A DNA stretch of 11,056 nt from Desulfobulbaceae bacterium. GTDB lineage: Bacteria > Desulfobacterota > Desulfobulbia > Desulfobulbales > Desulfocapsaceae. The translations under genes and the position numbers were made by a program. The notes beneath the pieces were generated by a model that saw nothing but the letters and a program-made list of their open reading frames with translations, was not told the origin of the DNA and made no database searches. Location: the NCBI GenBank assembly GCA_031256095.1, contig JAIRRG010000072.1:1-11056 (forward strand). The letters run 5' to 3'. Below, in pieces: positions 7,173-11,056 of this stretch (position 1 is its first letter; each line of letters begins with the position of its first letter).

Positions 7173-7202
7173 ACTATACCGGTGGCGGATGGGAAAATGC
7201 AA
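7173..7202 (-). promoter_or_regulatory. Probable sigma-70 promoter of trpS
   Basis: On the minus strand, TTGCAT (7202-7197) and TATAGT (7178-7173) are separated by 18 bases. These are close to the -35 and -10 consensus hexamers and lie about 50 bases upstream of the trpS start. Confidence 0.6.
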
Positions 7203-7365
7203 TGGCTGCAAGTGCGGCTTGCCTGCCTCCATTCCTCGCTGACAGACAGCTTGTAGGCGAAGCGCCGATGCGGCAAAGCGGCAGCGGAATTTTTTGGCAA
7301 ATTGGGTTATGATAACAACAGCTGCGTCAATCCGGCGGCGGCAAACAAGCAAACGGGAGGGATAA

Positions 7366-7890
7366 ATGGAATTCTTTGAGACTGTACAAAAACGTAGAAG
7401 CATCCGTCAGTTCACCAGTCAGCCGGTGGAACAGGAAAAAATCGAACAAATCCTCGAAGCGGCACTGCGGGCGCCGACGGCTCGGGCCACACGTTCAGCG
7501 GAAATTGTCGTCGTCACCAACAGAGAGATGCTGCAAAAACTGGCCAATGCCAAACCGATGGGGGCCGCCTTTATCGCCGAAGCGGCGGTGGCCATGGTGG
7601 TGGTGGCCAATACGGAAAAGAGCGGCCCAGCCATTGAGGACGCGGCCATCGCCGCCTTTTCGATGCAGCTGGCCGCCCAGGCGCTGGGCCTGGGCAGTTG
7701 CTGGTCGCATATGCGCGACGCCAGCTACGACGCCCTCATCTCCTCATCCGATTACATTTGCCAGGCGCTGGGCATTCCGCGCCACCTGATGATTGAATGC
7801 GTCATCGCCATTGGCTACGCCGCCGAGGGGAAAAAGAGTTATGCGGCTACGGAATTAGGCCGCGACCGCATTCACTACGGACAGTATTGA
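7366..7890 (+). CDS. Nitroreductase family protein (FMN-dependent)
   Basis: The product has 174 residues, within the size of short nitroreductases. RRSIRQF (10-16) near the N-terminus is the FMN-phosphate-binding signature. ALRAPTAR (33-40) takes the place of the common APSA motif. DAAIAAFSMQLAAQALGLGSCW (92-113) forms the long helix and the Gly-rich turn, and IAIGYAAEGK (147-156) is the C-terminal FMN-contact region. Members are homodimers that use NAD(P)H to reduce nitro groups, quinones or other electrophiles. The substrate here is unknown. The start is ATG 7366, preceded at 5 bases by a strong GGGAGG. It is the only complete plus-strand gene and is convergent with the SH3-protein gene. 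Confidence 0.9.
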   Translation: MEFFETVQKRRSIRQFTSQPVEQEKIEQILEAALRAPTARATRSAEIVVVTNREMLQKLANAKPMGAAFIAEAAVAMVVVANTEKSGPAIEDAAIAAFSMQLAAQALGLGSCWSHMRDASYDALISSSDYICQALGIPRHLMIECVIAIGYAAEGKKSYAATELGRDRIHYGQY

Positions 7891-7894
7891 CACG

Positions 7895-7926
7895 AAAAAA
7901 GGCGGCGGAGCCTGGCAAGCGCCGCC
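7895..7926 (-). terminator. Rho-independent terminator of the rsmE-hpt-SH3 operon
   Basis: GGCGGCG (7901-7907) pairs with CGCCGCC (7920-7926) around a 12-base loop. Read on the minus strand, the stem is followed directly by six T residues (7900-7895). It begins 7 bases after the stop of the SH3-protein gene. The plus strand has no T-run after the stem, so it mainly serves the minus strand. Confidence 0.85.
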
Positions 7927-7933
7927 GCGCCGC

Positions 7934-8422
7934 TTAAAAGCCCCATAGCATATTGTGTTTGATCCAGCCTTCCACTTCGACGCCCGGTTCGACGTGCCGA
8001 ACCCTAACCCAATTATGCTTTTGCTCCAGCGTCATAAAGACTGAACCGTAGACCGCCTCGCCAACCACATCGAATTTCTCGCCGGGGCCCTTGCGGATGT
8101 TGACCTTGAGCTTACCGCCAGAGTGCTTGTTGGCGCGCACCACCATGTGCGGCTCTTTGTTCAAATCGGCGGCCAACAACCAGCCGCCATCGCCCTCAAA
8201 GTCTTTGACCTTGCGCCAATCGCCCCGTTTGCCGGTGATTTCCAGCGGGAATCCCTTTTCATACTTCCACAGCGTTTTGCCGTTGCTGTCTGGGGCGTCG
8301 CGGAGGAAGACGCCATCACGGGCAACGGCGAGCATTGTCGCGCCATTGGCTTGAGGAGCGATCAGCGTCGCGGCAAGCAGTGCCAAGAGCGCGAGGACAA
8401 CGGTATGGCGGCATGTGTTCAT
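7934..8422 (-). CDS. Secreted protein with two bacterial SH3 domains
   Basis: The product has 162 residues. Residues 1-28 form a signal peptide: a polar start with Arg, a hydrophobic core rich in Leu and Ala, then NGA as a likely cleavage site. Two SH3-like modules follow, about 31-87 (VFLRDAPDSNGKTLWKYEKG, GDWRKVKD, GGWLLAADL) and about 93-160 (VNIRKGPGEKFDVVGEAVYG, NWVRVRH, EGWIKHNML). This is the paired pattern of the SH3_4/DUF1058-like family, thought to bind the cell wall or envelope partners. There is no catalytic domain. The start is ATG 8422 with AAGGAG 8 bases upstream, and the Shine-Dalgarno sequence lies against the hpt stop. It is the last gene of the operon. Exact function is unknown. 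Confidence 0.85.
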   Translation of the reverse strand: MNTCRHTVVLALLALLAATLIAPQANGATMLAVARDGVFLRDAPDSNGKTLWKYEKGFPLEITGKRGDWRKVKDFEGDGGWLLAADLNKEPHMVVRANKHSGGKLKVNIRKGPGEKFDVVGEAVYGSVFMTLEQKHNWVRVRHVEPGVEVEGWIKHNMLWGF

Positions 8423-8434
8423 TTCGTTCTCCTT

Positions 8435-8980
8435 TCATTTTTTACCTGACAATCCAATCTTGCCGACAAAGGGCAGATGGCGGAAACTCTGCGCGTAATC
8501 CAAGCCATAACCGACAACAAAAGCATTTTCAATTTCCCTGCCAATAAAATCCACCTGGGCATCAACACGGCGGCATTCCGGCTTGCTGAGAAAGGCGCAG
8601 ACTTTCAGCGAGCGCGGCTGTCTCTGGGCGAGAAGCCGCCGCACCGTCTCAACGGTGACGCCGGTATCAACGATGTCTTCAACCAAAAGAACATCGCGCC
8701 CACTAATATCGGTCGCCAGGTCCATTGTCAGGTGAATCTCTCCGCTCGATAGCGCCGTGTCGCCATAACTGGAAACGCCAAGAAAATCAATGACCAGCGG
8801 CAGGTCAATCTGACGCACCAGGTCAGCCATGAAGATGAAAGCGCCTTTCAGCAGGCCAATGACCACGAGTTCCCGTGGGCAATGACGGTAACAGGCGGTG
8901 ATTTCCACGCCCAGTCGCCTGACTATCTTATGTATTTCTGCGGCGGCAATCAGGCAGGCCGGCACTTCCGGCATATCCAT
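8435..8980 (-). CDS. hpt: Hypoxanthine phosphoribosyltransferase
   Basis: Purine-salvage enzyme that joins hypoxanthine (often also guanine) to PRPP, giving IMP or GMP in the cytosol. The product has 181 residues, a normal length. GLLKGAFIFMADL (42-54) is the first conserved loop and SSYG (70-73) is the flexible active-site loop. VLLVEDIVDTGVT (97-109) is the PRPP-binding motif with adjacent Glu-Asp. FVVGYGLDYAQSFRHLPFVG (154-173) contacts the purine. The start is ATG 8980, with GAGG in the TGAGG that includes the rsmE stop. The 9-base gap to rsmE and 12-base gap to the SH3 gene indicate one operon. Confidence 0.95.
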   Translation of the reverse strand: MDMPEVPACLIAAAEIHKIVRRLGVEITACYRHCPRELVVIGLLKGAFIFMADLVRQIDLPLVIDFLGVSSYGDTALSSGEIHLTMDLATDISGRDVLLVEDIVDTGVTVETVRRLLAQRQPRSLKVCAFLSKPECRRVDAQVDFIGREIENAFVVGYGLDYAQSFRHLPFVGKIGLSGKK

Positions 8981-8989
8981 GACTTTTCC

Positions 8990-9730
8990 TCAAAGATTTC
9001 GCAAAAGAAACTGACAGATGGCGGCGGCGGCAAGCCCCGCTGTCTCGGCGCGCAGAATAGGACCGGATAGGCGCACGGTACAAAAACCCCGCACCCGGGC
9101 CATTGCCGCTTCTTCCGGCGTCCAACCACCAGCCGGCCCTATCAAAGCGACAATGCCTTCGACATCGGCGAAGGACAAATCGCGCAGGGTGGTGGTCTCT
9201 TCATCTTCCCAAAACATCAGCCGTCGCCAGCCGGATTGGCCTTCAGGGCAATCAGCGAGAAAACCAGCGAAACTTTGCGGGGCTTCCAGGCGCAGCGGGT
9301 AGGCCCGGCCCGACTGTTTGCAGGCGGTTTCGATGATCCGCAGTTGCCTGGCCTGACGCTGGCTCTCTTTGAGGGCGTCGAAGCTTCCCTGACAACGGCT
9401 CGTCCAGATTGGCATCAGAGTATTGACGCCAAGTTCGGTGTATTGCCGCGCCAGCTCATCCATCTTGACGCCGCGCAGAATCGCCTGGGCGATAACGAGT
9501 GGCCTGCCGCCCGCATCTCCTTGACGGCGGCAAAGAATTTTCACCCGCGCCCTACCATCTGCCTGAAGAACAACTCCCTCATAGACCGTTCCTTGGCCAT
9601 CGAAAAGGATAACGCGGTCATCCTCGGCCAATCGCAGCACCTTGGACAGATGGTGTGATTCAGCCGCGTCAAGCAGCGCCTCGTCATCCTTGATGGCGGC
9701 GCGGTCAACAAAAAAACGCCATGTTAGCAT
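8990..9730 (-). CDS. rsmE: 16S rRNA (uracil(1498)-N(3))-methyltransferase
   Basis: SPOUT-class methyltransferase that makes m3U1498 in 16S rRNA of the 30S subunit, using SAM. The product has 246 residues, the usual length. An N-terminal PUA-like part has RFFV (5-8) and HHLSKVLRL (26-34). The knotted catalytic domain shows ACKQSGR (136-142), IGPAGGWTPEE (197-207) and LSGPILRAETA (221-231). The last motif is usually LGPRILRTETA, and here the Arg before ILR is Pro, a tolerated-looking variation. The start is ATG 9730 without a strong ribosome binding site. It is the first gene of the rsmE-hpt-SH3 operon. Confidence 0.93.
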   Translation of the reverse strand: MLTWRFFVDRAAIKDDEALLDAAESHHLSKVLRLAEDDRVILFDGQGTVYEGVVLQADGRARVKILCRRQGDAGGRPLVIAQAILRGVKMDELARQYTELGVNTLMPIWTSRCQGSFDALKESQRQARQLRIIETACKQSGRAYPLRLEAPQSFAGFLADCPEGQSGWRRLMFWEDEETTTLRDLSFADVEGIVALIGPAGGWTPEEAAMARVRGFCTVRLSGPILRAETAGLAAAAICQFLLRNL

Positions 9731-9943
9731 TCATTGCCATTTGTTTGATCTATAAATAGCGATATTTTTTGTTGAGGATGATCATCGCTGCGGCCAGCAG
9801 AGCGAACCACTTGGGAGAAAATGGAAGCGCCTGGCGGAATCGAGAAAAACCGCAGCCAGGCGCTTGATGGTTGGCAATAACGTCGAGTCAAAGCAGATCT
9901 GTCGTGGTAAATGCGCCCAGGCACGGCAAATAGCCTGCCAAAG
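9731..9943. other. Intergenic region upstream of rsmE
   Basis: These 213 bases hold no supported gene. They contain the strong hairpin listed separately and a 10-bp palindrome GATGATCATC (9777-9786). An A+T-rich stretch before rsmE (9750-9772) is where its promoter would be expected. TATAGA near 9751-9756 on the minus strand could be a -10, but no good -35 matches it. Confidence 0.45.
9825..9865 (-). terminator. Possible rho-independent terminator after the Cds6-like gene
   Basis: AAGCGCCTGGC (9825-9835) and GCCAGGCGCTT (9855-9865) form a perfect 11-bp stem with a 19-base loop. On the minus strand it is followed by a pyrimidine-rich TTCCATTTTCTC. It lies about 80 bases beyond the stop of the tandem-domain gene and 95 bases before rsmE. 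The tract is not a clean T-run and the loop is large, so attenuation or another structural role is possible. Confidence 0.5.
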
Positions 9944-11056
9944 TCATTTCACAGAATCTTTGTCCACCACCTCTTTGGTGATTTTCCAACCATTGCCTTC
10001 GCGGCGCAGAGACAGGGTTTTGATGACGCTATTCTCTAAACGGTCGGAGGTATAATCCTGCCGGAAAGTAGCCATGGCCTGGTCCGCTCCCCGCATGGTG
10101 ATGCGAATACTAGAAAGAGTTATCTTCATCGTTGCCGGTTGAGCGAGTTTTTTCACCCGATCGGCCCGCCAGCCATGCCGCGACATGCCACCTTCCGGAA
10201 CAAAGGATGAGCTGTAGCAGCCCAGATACGATTCAGCATCGGCGTTTTGCCAACGATCCCGCCATGTTTCGATGGCCTTGGCCACCGCGGCTTTATCAGT
10301 GGCCGGCGCGGCCTGTCCTTTCACCACGGTTGGGGATGGCGGCGGCGCAACGGGCAGTATCTGGTTTTCCGCCTGACCGCCAGAGCTGGTCTCTGGCTTA
10401 ATCCCTGGCGTTGAGGGTTTCACATTGTCTTCGTCCACCACCTCTTTGGTGATTTTCCAGCCATTGCCTTCGCGGCGCAGGGACAGGGTTTTGATGGCAC
10501 TGTTCTCTAAACGGTCGGAGGCATAATCCTGCCGGAAAGTAGCCGTCGCTTGGTCCGCTCCCCGCATGGTGATGCGAATATCAGAAAGGCTTATTTTCAG
10601 CATCGCAGGCAGCGCCAGTTTTTTCACTCGGTCAGCCCGCCAGCCATGCCGCGACATACCACCTTCCGGAACAAAGGATGAGCTGTAGCAGCCCAGATAC
10701 GAATCAGCATCGCCGTTTTGCCAACGATCCCGCCATGTTTCGATGACCTTGGCCACTGCGGTTTGATCGGTGGCCGGCGTGGCCTGCTCTTTCACCACAA
10801 CTGGAGCTGGCGGCGGTGTGGTAGGTGCGGCCTGTCCTTTCGTCACAACTGGAGATGGCGGCGGCGCAACGGGCAGCAACTGGTTTTCCGCCTGACCGCC
10901 GGCACTGGCCTTTGGCTGAGCTCCTGGCACTGAGGGTACTCTGGGCACGGTCTCGGTCTGGCCACTGGTGGAAATCTTCGCTGGTGGCGACGATGGCGGC
11001 AGAGGGTTAGCGGCGGTGGCAATGATGGCGGCAGAGGGTTTGCTAGCGCCTGATTC
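9944..11056 (-). CDS. Protein with two tandem NTF2-like (Cds6/SnoaL-type) domains and Pro/Ala linkers (partial, 5' end outside the window)
   Basis: The frame is open to the right edge, with 370 codons visible before the TGA at 9944-9946. A GTG at 10948 exists but has no signal peptide after it, and the frame continues upstream, so the true start is probably beyond 11056. Visible residues 1-97 are low-complexity Pro/Ala/Ser linker. Domain 1 (about 99-208) and domain 2 (about 257-366) are near copies. Each has ETWRDRWQN, YLGCYSSSFVPEGGMSRHGW, IRITMRGADQ, ATFRQDY and a GNGWKITKEV end. This matches the NTF2-like C-terminal domain found in Cds6-type L,D-transpeptidases and related TPR proteins, a non-catalytic or ligand-binding module. 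The missing N-terminus may hold an L,D-transpeptidase, TPR or signal sequence. An envelope location is inferred. Confidence 0.8.
   Translation of the reverse strand, partial: ESGASKPSAAIIATAANPLPPSSPPAKISTSGQTETVPRVPSVPGAQPKASAGGQAENQLLPVAPPPSPVVTKGQAAPTTPPPAPVVVKEQATPATDQTAVAKVIETWRDRWQNGDADSYLGCYSSSFVPEGGMSRHGWRADRVKKLALPAMLKISLSDIRITMRGADQATATFRQDYASDRLENSAIKTLSLRREGNGWKITKEVVDEDNVKPSTPGIKPETSSGGQAENQILPVAPPPSPTVVKGQAAPATDKAAVAKAIETWRDRWQNADAESYLGCYSSSFVPEGGMSRHGWRADRVKKLAQPATMKITLSSIRITMRGADQAMATFRQDYTSDRLENSVIKTLSLRREGNGWKITKEVVDKDSVK
9961..10315. repeat. Tandem in-gene repeat, copy A (encodes NTF2-like domain 2)
   Basis: This 355-base stretch aligns without gaps to 10432-10786, at an offset of 471 bases (157 codons). 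I counted about 35 differences, roughly 90% identity. The similarity continues into the linker: 10328-10418 resembles 10847-10937. Confidence 0.85.
10432..10786. repeat. Tandem in-gene repeat, copy B (encodes NTF2-like domain 1)
   Basis: Partner of the copy at 9961-10315. Its linker is 16 codons longer because the segment PPPxPVVxKxQAxPxT is itself doubled here (PPPSPVVTKGQA then PPPAPVVVKEQA). This suggests nested duplication events in the linker. Confidence 0.85.
10992..11040. repeat. 17-bp direct repeat in the linker-coding region
   Basis: GATGGCGGCAGAGGGTT occurs at 10992-11008 and 11024-11040, an offset of 32 bases. As 32 is not a multiple of three, the two copies are read in different frames. 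They give NPLPPS in one and KPSAAI in the other, both compatible with a low-complexity linker. Confidence 0.6.

Larger units (their letters stand above)
7123..7365. other. Divergent intergenic region, trpS / nitroreductase
   Basis: About 240 bases separate the two divergent genes. They hold the trpS promoter and leader hairpin. On the plus strand there is a TATGAT hexamer (7308-7313) about 50 bases before the nitroreductase start. It is a plausible -10 but lacks a well-spaced -35. Nothing else recognisable was seen, and open frames across here look like chance. Confidence 0.5.

Noticed and set aside
9236..9658. 140-codon plus-strand frame opposite rsmE
   Set aside because: It is an antisense shadow of rsmE, and the motifs belong to the minus-strand frame.
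9724..9924. Possible transposase remnant upstream of rsmE on the minus strand (a reading with a hydrophobic AAAMIILNKKYRYL end)
   Set aside because: The reading runs through an 11-bp palindromic hairpin, has an internal TGA and no recognisable DDE motif. Noncoding leader/terminator sequence explains it better.
10718..10933. Plus-strand frames opposite the tandem-domain gene with repeated Trp/Arg motifs
   Set aside because: The repetition simply mirrors the linker repeats of the minus-strand gene.
1..11056. CRISPR array, tRNA or attachment site
   Set aside because: No regularly spaced short repeats, tRNA cloverleaf or tRNA-end duplication was found by reading. The inverted repeat at 5992-6073 has no flanking duplication.

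Overview
The window looks like chromosomal DNA of a Gram-negative bacterium. Supporting signs are a secreted bacterial-SH3 protein, a proline-linker protein with Cds6/NTF2-like domains, and a lipid-linked sugar cassette of the O-antigen-modification kind. The short-type TrpS and the Cds6-like repeats would fit a deltaproteobacterial (Desulfobacterota) or similar lineage, but the sequence alone does not settle this. Almost everything is on the minus strand. Exceptions are the nitroreductase gene and a gene fragment at the left edge.

Region 1 (1-111, + strand) is the 3' end of an unidentified gene, convergent with what follows. Region 2 (156-5959, all minus) is a six-gene envelope-glycosylation cassette. 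In transcription order it holds a SAM-dependent methyltransferase, a GT2 polyprenyl-phosphate sugar synthase, a DUF2304 small membrane protein, an SMR/ArnE-F-like small transporter, and two large multi-pass membrane proteins of GT-C type. The reading frames from GT2 to the transporter, and between the two GT-C genes, overlap by 1-4 bases (translational coupling). Inferred scheme: GT2 loads a sugar on undecaprenyl phosphate at the cytoplasmic face, DUF2304 and the small transporter assist or flip the lipid-sugar, and the GT-C enzymes move the sugar to an acceptor in the periplasm. The methyltransferase may modify the sugar. The cassette is visibly more A+T-rich than the right flank: in two sampled 120-base stretches I counted about 45% GC in the methyltransferase and 61% in rsmE. 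An 11-bp inverted repeat lies upstream of its first gene.

Region 3 (6157-7890) is trpS on the minus strand with a good promoter and a leader hairpin, divergent from a small nitroreductase gene on the plus strand. Region 4 (7895-9730, minus) is a tight housekeeping operon, rsmE-hpt-SH3 protein, closed by a clear rho-independent terminator. Region 5 (9731-9943) is noncoding and holds a strong hairpin. Region 6 (9944-11056, minus) is the 3' part of a gene whose visible product has two nearly identical NTF2-like/Cds6-like domains joined by Pro/Ala-rich linkers. It is about 90% identical at DNA level between units, so the duplication is recent or homogenised. The start of that gene lies outside the window.

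No CRISPR array, tRNA, rRNA or intact mobile element was seen. The most interesting parts are the glycosylation cassette and the tandem-domain protein.
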